Below are positions 45,617 through 57,048 of a stretch of 64,000 nt of DNA, one piece after another; positions within the stretch are counted from its first letter, which is position 1; the number at the start of each line of letters is the position of its first letter. The translations under genes were made by a program, and so were the position numbers. The notes under the pieces are model-generated. The model was not told the DNA's origin, ran no database searches, and worked only from the letters and a program-made list of their open reading frames with translations. Source of the stretch: Heracleum sosnowskyi (Eukaryota; Streptophyta; Magnoliopsida; Apiales; Apiaceae); NCBI GenBank assembly GCA_030848705.1, contig CM061245.1, forward strand, positions 58,926,006-58,990,005, in the 5' to 3' direction.

Positions 45617-48610
45617 TGTTAGGAATAAAGGTGATGATGTAACTAGAATAAAGGTTCGTGACAGAGTCAACCTTTTTCTATTTAGGTTTTGCTGATTTTT
45701 CAAATTAAAGTGAAAATTAAATTAAGTCTTCAAAGTCATAGACGTGAATTGAATTTCAAGGTGACATTTTTACCATCATCCTCTGGGAACATTTCAAGAG
45801 GCTAGCCAAATTTTCATAATTTTTAGAGCATTTTTCGATTTATTTCAAAAATCACATTTATTGTTTTTCGATATGAACGTTTTCGCGTTTTAATTCTCTG
45901 CAAATAGTTAAAAACGTGTGGGCACTCTTTTCCATGCTTATGAGATGTATATGAGCTGTGTTTAGATGATGTAAGTCATCTTACATCACTCGTACCCTTT
46001 CCCTAATTTAAGGAAGGTTTTCTCCCTTTTATTTAAATAAAAAATGCTTACTTTTTGGCAATAAAAAGCCGCCCCACCCCCTACTCTTTTCTCAAGCCTT
46101 CAAGAGACAACAAAATGCTGAAGAAATACATTCCCAAACACTCTCTCTACTTCCCTAAAAGTGTCAAAAACGTAGCTTGTGTTTGAGCCATTTTTACACC
46201 TTAGTTTAACATCATTTTGGCTTGTTTTTCTTCACCATTCTTGCTTTCTTACACACACCTTTGGTCACCCTTGTTTAGGCAGCCCCTAAACCTCGTTTAG
46301 GCAGTTTTTTAGTTCATAGGAGCCTACGAAAGTCACCTTTGAACCTCATATTCCGACCATTTTCCGGCGACTTTTCCGACGACTATTTTTGTGTGTTTTG
46401 GCTTCGTTACTAGCCTTTTCTCTTGTTTTCTCTTTAGATCTCAAGGTTTATAAGTTGGTTTGTTGTGGTTATAAATATTCCTTGGCTTATATATATATAA
46501 CCGAATATATAGTTAATATATTGTGCTTGTTTGTTGAATCTTTACATATATTAACTTATATTCAAGCATACTTGCAAAGTGGTTTAAAACTAATATACAC
46601 TTGTTCTTGAAAGTTTATTCGTGTAGTGTATATTTGAAAATTTGTAAAGTGTTTCAGGAGCACTTAAAATATTACCCAAAGCTCCTTCAAAGTCCTTAGT
46701 AGCCTTTTGTTTGATAGTGGGCGAAAAGGCCATTAAACGATCTTTTGATTCACGGTTAAAAAGAGTAAACTTGTTTTTGCCTTAAGTGGTTTAAAACTTG
46801 TTACATTAGAATCAAAAGTGAGTTTCTTTTAGTGTTAGTTTGACCAAGTTCCTTGATCTATAAACGAGCTCAAATATTTTTCAAGAACTTAACGGAACAA
46901 GACTACTTGAACTTGTTGTAAGACAAGTTGCAAATATTCGGCCCTTTTAGTGCATATATTCAGCCGGATACTTTTATTAGTTTAAATTTTTTTTCGTGCT
47001 TTGATTGTTTATTTAATTATGTTATGTGTTAAATACTTGTTCGTGTGCGTTTAGTTTAACACGTAATAGCGTGGCGAAAGCCTTATATATATATATATAT
47101 ATATTCGTGTGCGTATTCAAGACTTTGTCTTGTCCGTGTTTTATATACTTTCCGCACTACATTATCGCATAATAGAGATTTTTCACGATCCTCACACGTG
47201 TGAGTCGAATAATAATTAAGCACAACTTGCACACACCATTAAAGCATTGTAGTACTTTCGATTGGCGTCGTGAACTACTCGGCTTTAACTAATAACGAAT
47301 AAATTACTTTAACGCGTAATAACATCCTTCGTGGCTATTACCGTAACATACTAGTTTTTACACGAGCTTATTATATATTTCTTATATATTGCTTGTTCGT
47401 AGCTTGTATTCTAATCTTTGCAGTGAGGTAAAGTGAAGTGAGGTGATCCTTGTTCTAAGACCCAAGTCTTAGGCGTACTTACAGGGAGTTAGTAGCCTTT
47501 GCACCGTGAGGAATAGGAAAGACCCGAGATCTAAGACCTGAGATCCAAGACCGGCAAATTTGTAGAAGTACATAGTCTACACAAAGGTTACTACAAAGTC
47601 TTTGAGGAGGTGACTAGGTGTTGCGCTCCAAGACAAGTCTTGTAATTTGTATTTTGCTATTTTATTTTGAGGAGGTTACGTTTGTGTTTCGCTCCAAGAT
47701 AAATCAGTAGTGGTTAATGTTGTAAAGGCTTCTCCGCCTACTATAAGGATTTTATTATAGTGGTTAAAATCTCGAGTCCGGGGAGGAGCTCGGGGACTGG
47801 AGTAGGGGTGAGAGAATCCATTAGGGGTTGCGCCATCGTGAATCAGGATAAAATATACTGTGTCACACTCTCTTTTCTTCCTCTCTTTTTATTCCGCACT
47901 TGACTAACTTGTTTACAAGTAACAAAGTTTAAAAAGAGGCAAGAAACTTTAAAAAGGCCAAGCTCTAAATTTTAAAAAGGTGATAAGCTATTCAACCCTC
48001 CATTCTAGCTTATCTTACCCACGTACGGGACCTATTAGTTCAGAGTCTACTGACAAGAGTCTATGGTCAGAGACTGGAGGTTGTAAGAGTCTATGAAGCT
48101 TACTGCAGATTATGGAAACTTCTGTTATCTTCGAAGACAGATCACAAGATAAGCTTAAATCATTCTCAGGATCAGTAGAAGATATGATCTTATCAGAAAG
48201 TCGGTGGTAAGGAAGCTGTCAACCTAAACAGATGGGACAGAATCCCATAGATGATGTAATTGATAGATTTTCTGTTTAGTTGATAGGAAATTGTATAAAT
48301 ACTCTCATTCTACATTGTAATATGTGTGTGTGTCGAAACCTTGAGATTATATTAGGTTTTTACATTGAGAATTTGCTGTTGTAACTAAGTTTACAAAAAG
48401 AAGTTATTAAGGATACTTGTACATCCTTGGTAGAGTTTGTAACTGTGATTAAACAATATAAATCATTGTTGCATCATCTTTGTTTGTGTTATTTCAATTC
48501 CGCATATTTATTATTCTGTTCATAAAACAAGAAAACGCAAAAATAGACATATTAGTACTACTTGTATTCAAACCCCCCTTTCTACAAGTAGGTCTGGTTT
48601 AAAAATAACA
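45617..48610 (+). repeat. 3' LTR of env-like copy 3, split by solo LTR B
   Basis: The outer LTR begins TGTTAGGAATAAAGG at 45617 after the polypurine tract, is interrupted after 45658, resumes at 48043, and ends ATTCAAACCCCCCTTTCTACAAGTAGG..AAATAACA at 48610. Without the insert it is about 610 bp, similar in size and end style to the LTRs of copies 1 and 2. Confidence 0.7.
45659..48037 (+). mobile_element. Solo LTR B (2.4 kb), same family as LTR A
   Basis: Starts TGACAGAGTCAACC (LTR A: TGTGAGAATCAACC) and ends GTACGGGACCTATTA. Flanks are GTTCG (45654-45658) and GTTCA (48038-48042), a 5-bp duplication with one mismatch. Strong similarity to LTR A in order along its length. No coding content. 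Confidence 0.75.
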
Positions 48611-48674
48611 ATTTCTATTTTTATATGATATGATTTTTGATCGTTTATTTTGGATAAGATCTCTTTTATGCTTA

Positions 48675-50340
48675 CTAGCCTATAACCCGTGCAATACACG
48701 AATTGTTTAATAGTTGTTAACTTATTATTTGTGTTTGTGTATACTATTCTTATTAGTTGGATATTAAATTAATTTGTTAAAAAATTAAGTAGGTCTCTAA
48801 ATATATTTTATTGAAATTTATAATTATAATAATAAGATATGTTAAAATTAGTAAATAACATTTCAAAATAAATATGACTATTTAAATAAGTTTTTCAAAT
48901 AATTAGGCCTAGTTTTAAAATAATTAGAGTAATTTATGATAATTAATTACAATATATTATACTAATTAAAAATAATATACTTTATTAGTATATTATTTTA
49001 ATTGATGTGTAATAATTATGCTTAAAAAAATATCTTTAGAGATGTACTAAATTATTTTTAAATAAATAAACCCGTAAATTGGTTCAAGTATATTGACTTA
49101 TAAAGTATAAGCTCATCACACGACCCAAATAAATAGGTTTAAGAGATGGGTTCTAATTAGCATAATTAATTTTTTATATATAAATATGTTAACTATTGAA
49201 TGAAGAAATTAAAGAACGACTAACCAAATTATTAATAAAACTTTTTTTTACAAGTGTTACTTTTAAATTATCTTCTTAGTTAATTTTTAATTTTTGTTAG
49301 TTATATATAGAATATAGTTGATCTATTATATATTAAAGAAAACAAAAGTATAATACTACATATTTGACGAAATTTAATCTTTATTTATATTTTTAAAATT
49401 AATATTATAAATAATAATTTTAATATGTTGTCTTGTTTGCTTTTATATTTTGATAATTAATTTATGCATTCATTTGCTATATTAAATTGTTAAAAAAATT
49501 ATAATGAATATTTATTTGACTCGACATGATTTAATAATTAATAGGACTGTCCTTATCTAATTTTCAGCGTTTAGTGTTGCATTCGAGTTAACTGATACTT
49601 ATATATATGTCGTGTGATAATTTTAGAAAATGAGAAATTTTAGTTAGAAAATATATAAAAAAAAAAATACAATTTGACTAATAAAGGTAATCAGTTAATT
49701 ATTAGTATTTATAATATTCATATTTTATGCTACTAAATGGAATAGCCTGTGATATTTTTGAGGTTTTAGTTAGGAGACATATTAGTTAGAAAACATAAAA
49801 AAGAATATACATTTTGGCAAAAAAAAACTAATCGGTTAGTTATTAATAATTATAATATTATTATTTTATTTTATTAAAATAGAATTGTCCATGATATTTT
49901 TAGAAAATGAGAGATTTTAGTTAGGAAAAATAAAAAATAGATATTTTAGTTATAAAAAAGAATATACGCTTTGGATAATAAAGGTAGTTGGTTAATTATT
50001 AGTATTTTATGTTACTAAATGAAATTGCACGTAATATCTTTGAGATTTTAGTTAGGAGAAATTTTAGTTAGAAAATATTAAAAAAAATATACGTTTTGGG
50101 AAAACAAAAACTAATCAATTAGTCATGAGTAATTATAATAATATTATTTTATTTTATTAAATAGAATTGTCCGTTATATTTTTTAAAAATGAGAGATTTT
50201 AGTTAAGGAAAATAGAAAAGTAAAAATTTTAGTTAGAAAATATAAAAAAGAATATAGACTTTGGCTAAAAAAGGTAATGAGTTAGTTATTAGCAAGTATA
50301 TTTAAATTATCATGTCTCATTCTATTAGTAGCTAATGTAG
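48675..50340 (-). mobile_element. Helitron-like element, 3' end clear, 5' end uncertain
   Basis: The minus-strand 3' end reads CGTGTATTGCACGGGTTATAGGCTAG followed by host T. It is a short hairpin (CGTG-CAATA-CACG) and a CTAG terminus, as in plant Helitrons. The interior is AT-rich and includes the tandem array at 49620-50290. The TC start was not identified, so the right border given is only where the array fades. Confidence 0.5.
49620..50290 (+). repeat. Tandem array of about five ~135-bp units, related to 27440-28300
   Basis: The phrase (A)AAATGAGAGATTTTAGTTAGGAAA..ATAAAAAA recurs near 49628, 49760, 49905, 50045 and 50180. It alternates with GGTAATCGGTTAGTTATTAATAATTATAATATTATTATTTTATTTTATTAAAT-type words. 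Phrase, spacing and order resemble the 133-bp array 22 kb to the left. Confidence 0.7.
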
Positions 50341-50423
50341 CGCACATAGTATATCTTTAAATTATGTATTATTAAGTAGTTATTAGGGATCGATCCTGAG
50401 ATCTATGATAGTACTTATATTTT

Positions 50424-50522
50424 ATCTCTGTCACTCTGAGCCCGGAGCCAGAGCAAGTTGGGTTGCGGTATAGAGCCGTAAGCGCAGTGGGGGGTGACAG
50501 AGGACGTGCTCGTACGGTTCAT
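50424..50522 (+). other. GC-rich patch resembling an organelle group II intron segment
   Basis: About 100 bp of balanced composition in AT-rich DNA. It contains GAGCCGTA (50473) pairing with TACGGTTC (50513), a pair seen in group II introns of plant organelle genes, and a perfect 9-bp inverted repeat CTCTGTCAC / GTGACAGAG (50426-50434, 50494-50502). This suggests a short mitochondrial or plastid DNA transfer; the source gene is not recognised. Confidence 0.35.
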
Positions 50523-52525
50523 ATAAGGATATGAAAAAGTCGTTGATTGTTGGGAACTTTCAAGTTACGTTTAACACGGCGTAACAAGATAAGACAAGCG
50601 CATTTCCTGAACTCGTTCAAATAGAAATCAAATTTAAAATAAAAACTAGAAACTAATTCAAACCTTAGATCAATCTAATCTAATGACCCCTTAGAAGCAC
50701 AACACACAACTAAAATATACCGTCTCAAACACAATTCTACCTAATTTCTTTCGTTTTTAATTTGATGTTTCCCGTCAATTAGTTAGCTTTCTTTGAAATT
50801 CGACTTCACCGTATTTTTCTCCATGTCCCAATGATCAATTTGCATACCATATGTGATATATTTCGACGCGATTTAATTTTTTTTTTTTAGTTTTTAGTTT
50901 CTAGTCTAAGAGGAATTTCAATTGGAGTAAGACCCATAGTATATAATTAGATAAAAACAAAACATATAAACACATTTATATTTATTAGGCATTATATGCT
51001 CAATTTATTCATTGACATCTCTCTTGAGTTTTTTTAAAATTCAGATTTGAACGACTTTAGAGCTCATGTAAAACTTACAAAATAATGTTCCTTTTCTTAA
51101 TATCGAGGCTGAGGAGTTTATATTGGTTGAATAGTGAAAGTGAATACAAAAAGAGAATACTACCCCCTTTTTGTGATGCGGTTTGCTAGGTTCTGGGAAG
51201 GTACACAAAGACAAAAGCCTAATTGACGTTTTTGACAATATTTACAATGAAACTTTCCAAATATAGTTGTTTTTCAAACTTTAGCTTGTACACAAAAAAA
51301 AGCATGTCATTCCTATACTAGAGAGGGAGAGTATTACTAACTTTCTAATTGTGGACAGAAAAGGAGGAAAATTAATATGGAATTCAACTCTGAAGATTCA
51401 TAAAGCAAATAAGTTTGTTTAGCCACACAATTGGATAAATTTCCATTGAGCCCATTAAAATGAATTAAAATGTGTTTTTGCTTTCATTTTTATGTTTAGT
51501 TTTAAAAGATACTCGTGACTAGGCTAAACAAACTTATTCATAATTTAAAATTTATTATTCAACTTAAACTATATTGAAAGAAACTTTAAGTGCAAAGACT
51601 TTATATTAAGAATTCAATTAAATTCGAGAAATCTACTTATATTTTGTTTAAATTATTAAAATATATTTTTTAGTAATATAATTTTAATAACTACCAAACA
51701 CGCTTTTTAATATTAAATCTATTAATAATCATCTATCTATCTTAAAATCTAACAGTCCCTAAGTTTTCATGGTATATAACCAAAATAATGGATAATACTT
51801 GGTATATACCAACTTATATCCCATTATATTTGGTAATTTTTTGTGATTCATCTTTGTTTTTATCTTACAAAAAAGGACTTGCAATTTAATTTAATACCAT
51901 TTGTAGAAATTAATGATGATAGTTATATTGATTGGTTTATTGTATCTAAATTATTATTATATTAATATTAATTCTCTTAAATTTTGATATGGTGTCAATT
52001 GATCTCACTTTTTACATTTAGTGGTATCATTTAGTGATATCTTGATAATTTCTCTATAACGGGTCATGTTCCTTGTAGAACCCTTAAACTAAGAACTCTA
52101 AGAACTAACATTTTTTTATTTAAAATATATATTATATTACATATAAGTTATAAGGGCAAAAATGTCTAAATAACAAAAAGAAAGAAGTCAAGGATATTTA
52201 ACTAAATCTAATATTTATTAAGACAACTAAAATATTTTCAATCAATGATTTCTTACCAAAACAATTTAACAAGGATCATATATCGATATAATCTAGCATG
52301 GCTTCTTGATCTTACAAAATTTCACAGATTCTTTACCTATTTATGCACGTAGATACGTACACACAACTTTATACAAACAAATCACTCATTTACACACCTC
52401 TCTCTACATGCATAGTCTTTAATCGTTCACGCAATTAAAAGAAGTTATATTGTTGAATAATGTATTCTTGTATGGAACATAATATTCACATAGGATTTTA
52501 TATGATTAAGCAGTATAGTGGATCG
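50523..52525. other. Intergenic, nothing recognised
   Basis: AT-rich DNA with no gene-like frame on either strand and no clear repeat boundary. Confidence 0.5.
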
Positions 52526-52874
52526 GTTCTGCTGTAGAACAGAATGTCTTGCACAAGTAGTACCTAAGTTCTGCAACAAAATGTGTGTTGAAAAACGATA
52601 TCCGGGTTCCACAACTGAACATATAAGCACTACAATCGATTTCCAATGTAAATTTTGTATGATTTAGCAATATAGTGGGTGAGTTCTGCTGCTGAACAAA
52701 GTATCTTGCATAAGGAGTAAGGTTCCGCAACAGAACATATTATGTTGCTTAATTAAAAGGTGAGCACGTGATGTGTCATTTAATGTCGAAAATAATATAA
52801 AATATTATGTTCTGTTGCAGAACTTAATAAAATTGTATGATTGCATAAGCAACACCCGAGTTCCGAAGCAGAAC
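52526..52874. repeat. Cluster of seven 15-bp palindromes GTTCTGnnnCAGAAC
   Basis: Instances at 52526, 52568, 52606, 52683, 52722, 52809 and 52860, some with one to four changes. The copy at 52809 (GTTCTGTTGCAGAAC) has perfect 6-bp arms. Spacings are 42, 38, 77, 39, 87 and 51, roughly multiples of 40. Three further copies lie at 55459, 55522 and 55639. Meaning unknown. Confidence 0.75.
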
Positions 52875-52915
52875 ACTTTAGTTTGCTGTAATATAGAGGA
52901 ATTTTATATATTTTC

Positions 52916-52962
<47 letters not shown>
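52916..52962 (+). repeat. (AAT)n microsatellite, about 15 units
   Basis: An uninterrupted AAT/ATA run; a typical polymorphic plant microsatellite. Confidence 0.97.
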
Positions 52963-53141
52963 GATTGAATTAGAATTAGAATAAGATATGTGATTAAATA
53001 TATTGATTAATTAGGGGAATAAATGAAAAAAAGATTGATATTAGGTGTTTGGTTAATTACTAAAATTCTAACAATTATCGGAAATTTAGTGCAAGCTATA
53101 TTAAGACACAACATTATTGTTTAGGCGCCGATCCTAATAAC

Positions 53142-53213
53142 AAAACCCTAGACCAGGCTGCAAAGAGAGAGCGAGAAAGAAAAACAGAAGCGCTCGAGAT
53201 CAGGTAATTGCTC
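53142..53213 (+). promoter_or_regulatory. Orphan telo-box leader and possible 5' UTR exon
   Basis: AAAACCCTAG (53142) is a telo-box, often found at the start of plant ribosomal-protein and translation genes. A purine-rich GAGAGAGCGAGAAAGAAAAACAG stretch and a good 5' splice site (ATCAG|GTAATT, about 53213) follow. No downstream coding exon was recognised, so it may be a decayed gene start or chance. Confidence 0.3.
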
Positions 53214-54953
53214 ATGAATACAAGTTTGTCCATTATTGTGATTAGTTAGATAATGTATCGATAACACATGTTGTCCAATTAATAGATCACAAACAAATTC
53301 AGTAATAGTGTTTCTTCTATATGTGTGCTCAATAGGTTATATACAACTTCGGTTTTATATTTTAAACTTGTGTTACTATAGTATGTACTAACATAAGTTT
53401 GATGTGTGTAACTGATGAGCACTTATAACAATATTTAAATAATATATTTGGAGGTCATGTAAGTGAATTAGCACGTGGTATTAACAGAGTTAGGAGACAT
53501 ATACTAGTGTCCAGTATTTAACATCAACTTCCCAGCTTCGTGATAATTTCCTTGGTCGATCAAGTATGCATAGGGGTTAAGGTAACTAAAAACTTGTAAT
53601 CATGTCAATGTTAATTGATTTCCTTCAAATATTAAGTGGGAGTTAAAAGTTAATAAAATATATTATTTCTTAGTACTTTATGTAGCCATGCATATATAAG
53701 TTCCTAAGCGAGGCTAAATCAAGGTTTAGGTAGGTACTGGTGCATGATTATCAAATTGTAGTATTAATACATTTGTTACATTATGTTAGTAATGATATAA
53801 ATCAATGATCAGGTGTCTTAGAATTTTATATAAATGATTCAGCATGATTAATAAGTTTGTAAATTAACAAATTATATATGTTAATGATGAATTATAATTT
53901 TTGTGATTAGATCGCGGGCCGGGTGCTTAGAGGAGTGTTGTTAATTTTGTTAGTGTTTGAGGTTAGTGTTTTCGAGGTACAGATTCTCTCCTCTTTTATT
54001 CAGCGATACTCCTCTTAGAAATATTTAAATTAAATTCGTCTTGACCTCAAAATCTGCTTGTTTGATTTTGAATCGTTTGAATATGAAAATTGTTTTGATT
54101 CTGAAAAGTATATTTAAATCTGTTTCGAAATACTTAAATATTTGTTTCTGCGATTTTCTGATATTGCGTATATTTTATATCTGTTGGAAATATTGAGAAT
54201 GTCTTTTCTGTGAGATTTTAAAATGTTTTGCGAAATATTATATTTGAACCCTTAGTGATATAGGGTATACCGAGTTAACCAGCTGTAGGGGTACTACAAC
54301 CATGTCATTGCGGCACCAGTGACATGACACTTCCATGGCAGTGTGATTGGTCATGGCGTATCCTTCTGTTCTGATAGCTCAAGAGGCGAGCTTTTGCGCA
54401 TTTGATATTTGTTTTAGGATACGTGGGTGCACCCAGAGTTTGTGATTTGTGATTTGATTTGACAGTGACGTTGTATATGCCGTACACGTTATCCGATTTG
54501 TTGCACACATTAGGTACCCTATGATGTGTGTATTTGTATTTGTTCTGTTCTGATCTCGGTATGAAATATCTTACCCCTTTCGTTGCTTCAGCCATACTAT
54601 TTTCAATTAATTATTTTATTACAAACTGTCAAATATGAATATCTGTTTTCCTATTTTATAAACTGTATTCCAAATCCGTACTGGGCAATTGGCTCATGCC
54701 GTATTCTTTTTCTGGCAAGTGCTTAGGGGGATCTGGGACTGTGTGATGGAGAGCCACCCCTTTATATCATTGATTAGGATTTGCAGACTTCTATCGCTAT
54801 TTAGACTTGAATATTATTTTAGACATTTTGGTTTTTCATATTTATTGCTTTGAACCATTTTGGAGGTTTAATATTATCTTGGAGATTATTAGACTGTTTA
54901 ATTATTATTATTTAGAGATTATTTTAGTGCTCTATTTGTAGGTTTAGTGTTTA
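53214..54953. other. Non-coding; 53900-54800 has the look of a long-LTR fragment
   Basis: No gene-like frame. From about 53910 the composition changes (ATCGCGGGCCGGGTGCTTAG..., CCATGTCATTGCGGCACCAGTGACATGACACTTCCATGG...), which resembles parts of long plant gypsy LTRs. No ends or target duplication could be placed. Confidence 0.3.
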
Positions 54954-55660
54954 ATAATATCTATAGTCATGACATTTTTCATCGAAGAATTTTTATTCAT
55001 GGGACTTTATATATTTATTCTCTTATATATTAAAGTTGGAGGAAGAGTAGTTATCAATGTCAAAATATCTTTCAATATATAGAATGCTGCGTTTAATTTG
55101 TAAAGGAATCCACGACAAAACTACGTAATTTTGATTTTTACCCCTTTTTAATAGTTTGACACGCTTATTTTATATTTTGTATATATAACACCCAATTCAT
55201 AATCCATAGAATAATATCTATAGTCACGACATTTTTCATCGAAGAATTTTTTATCACGGGAGTTTATATTGATGAAAAGTAGTTATCATTGTCAAAATGT
55301 CTATCAATCTATATAATACTACGTTTTGCAAAGGAATTCACGATGGATTGTGCAACAAGACATTTGGTCATTGAGTTTTTCAACATATGAATCATTGAGA
55401 AATTAGATCAACATAGTCATGTTAATATCTTAGAAGATATAAATGCACAGACTATTAGGTTCTGTAGCAGAACACCCTCTACTGCAGGAAAACATAGTAT
55501 TTTGTAATGCAATCCACGATGGATTCTATAACAGAACATTTGGTGTTACATTGAGTTTTTTAACACATGAATCACTGAGAAATTAGATTAACATAGTCAG
55601 GCTAATATTTTAGAAGATTCAAATGCAAAGACTATTAGATTCTGCAGCATAACACTATAA
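54954..55660 (+). repeat. Complex tandem duplications (257 bp and 176 bp periods)
   Basis: ATAATATCTATAGTCA(T/C)GACATTTTTCATCGAAGAATTTTT at 54954 recurs at 55211, with about 130 bp of continued similarity. A second unit, CACGATGGATT...GAGAAATTAGAT(C/T)AACATAGTCA...ACTATTAG(G/A)TTCTG, near 55339 recurs at about 55515. The second unit ends in the 15-bp palindrome. Confidence 0.75.
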
Positions 55661-56613
55661 ATATACGTGTATGTATATATGTGCATATGTGTGTGTATGA
55701 AATCATGTCTTTGTATCTATATATAGAAGAGAAAGAAAGAGTCTGGGAAGAGAGAATAAAATAAAATAAAGGAGAATATTTGATATAAAAAAGATTTGAT
55801 ATTAAACGATATAGTATTTTAAAAATTGATCTAGTTTCCTTATTTAAGTGAATAAAGATATTGTTATGATTTTTTCATTTCCATCAATACCCTTGCAACT
55901 GTTTTCTATATAAAATTAAAGTGAATCTAGGCTGTTGATTTAGTAATAATCTAACGCTTCACAATGGTTCTACAGTTCTTTTTTAATATGTGGTTCTCTC
56001 TTAATCCTAACCCTATAACTAAATATATTACAACACATCCATCTCAAAATATTACATAAATACAAGTTCACGAGTCTGCGCCCTTGTTTTATATACATGT
56101 TAGATAACTACAAAAGTAGAAATTTATTTTACTACCAAGACGTAGTAGTCTAGACAAAAGTATCTTGTCGGTACTAAACATGTCACACCTCCTTGCAATT
56201 TGCTCTTAAACATGACAAACTTAAAGAGTGCGCAAATGAATGTTTAAGCAAGTACTACTATAAGACATGAAAATCATTAAGTTTTTACAAAGTAGAAAAA
56301 TGCAATAACAAGGAAATTTATAAAGATCTCCACAAAATGATAAATCAAGTTTACTGCCAGTTTCACTACAGGTGATCAGCCTGATTGTGACTCTCCATTT
56401 CATGCAACGTGAAAAGGTCAACTCTAGACCTTGGTAGCTAATAAGGGCTAATAAAATAGGTCTGCATATTGCGGCCTAATAATCCTTTGTTCAACTCAAA
56501 TAACACAATAATTTATATAAAAAAATATACTCCAAGCCACGTGATAAAATAATTGCATTCGCCAAAATAGTAGAGCAAACTCCATAATATAAAATGTACT
56601 TGAATATTAACTC
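55661..56613. other. Intergenic, nothing recognised as a gene
   Basis: AT-rich. Around 55976-56011 the words GGTTCTCTCTTAATCCTAACCCTA resemble the right end of the intron 7 MITE at 12531-12935, so a decayed copy may be present. Confidence 0.35.
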
Positions 56614-57048
56614 GAGAAATGGCCCTCTTTATCACAAGTTGGATTTAAAATGCTCAAAATATCACTATTATTGAAAATGGCCCTTACTATCACATAAAAA
56701 CGCATTCTTAATCTGCATTTCCAGAAATACTGCAAAAACCAATGCTTCGCTTAATGGGCCTTAGCTATTGGGCCAGAGAGGGACTTTGTTTAGTTTCAAG
56801 ACACGCATAAGAAACATGCGTTTTCTATAATTTTAGTTTTATATTTTTAAAGAATTACGCATGTTACACTTGCGTTTATGGAAAAGTTGAATTTTTGTTT
56901 TTGAGAAATCCATGAAAAATGCATTACAGTGATGTGTTTTCAAGAAACGAAAGTAAAAAATGTGTTTTGGTCTGATAGAAAGGGCCATTTTTCAGGATTG
57001 TTATATTTTGGACCATTTTCACTAAAATTGTGATAGAAAGGGCTATCA
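56614..57048. mobile_element. Foldback/MITE-like element with ~75-80 bp imperfect inverted ends
   Basis: The left arm (56614-56696) reads GAAATGGCCCTCTTTATCACA ... GAAAATGGCCCTTACTATCACA. The right arm (56974-57048), reversed, reads GATAGCCCTTTCTATCACA ... GAAAAATGGCCCTTTCTATCA. The same two-block layout occurs in each arm. The interior has repeated ACGCAT/ATGCGT words. No coding content. Confidence 0.6.

Noticed and set aside
45174..45658. Reading LTR A and LTR B as the two LTRs of one element with a 0.5-kb interior
   Set aside because: The interior continues the env-like frame interrupted at 41521, and each LTR has its own flanking duplication, so two solo insertions fit better.
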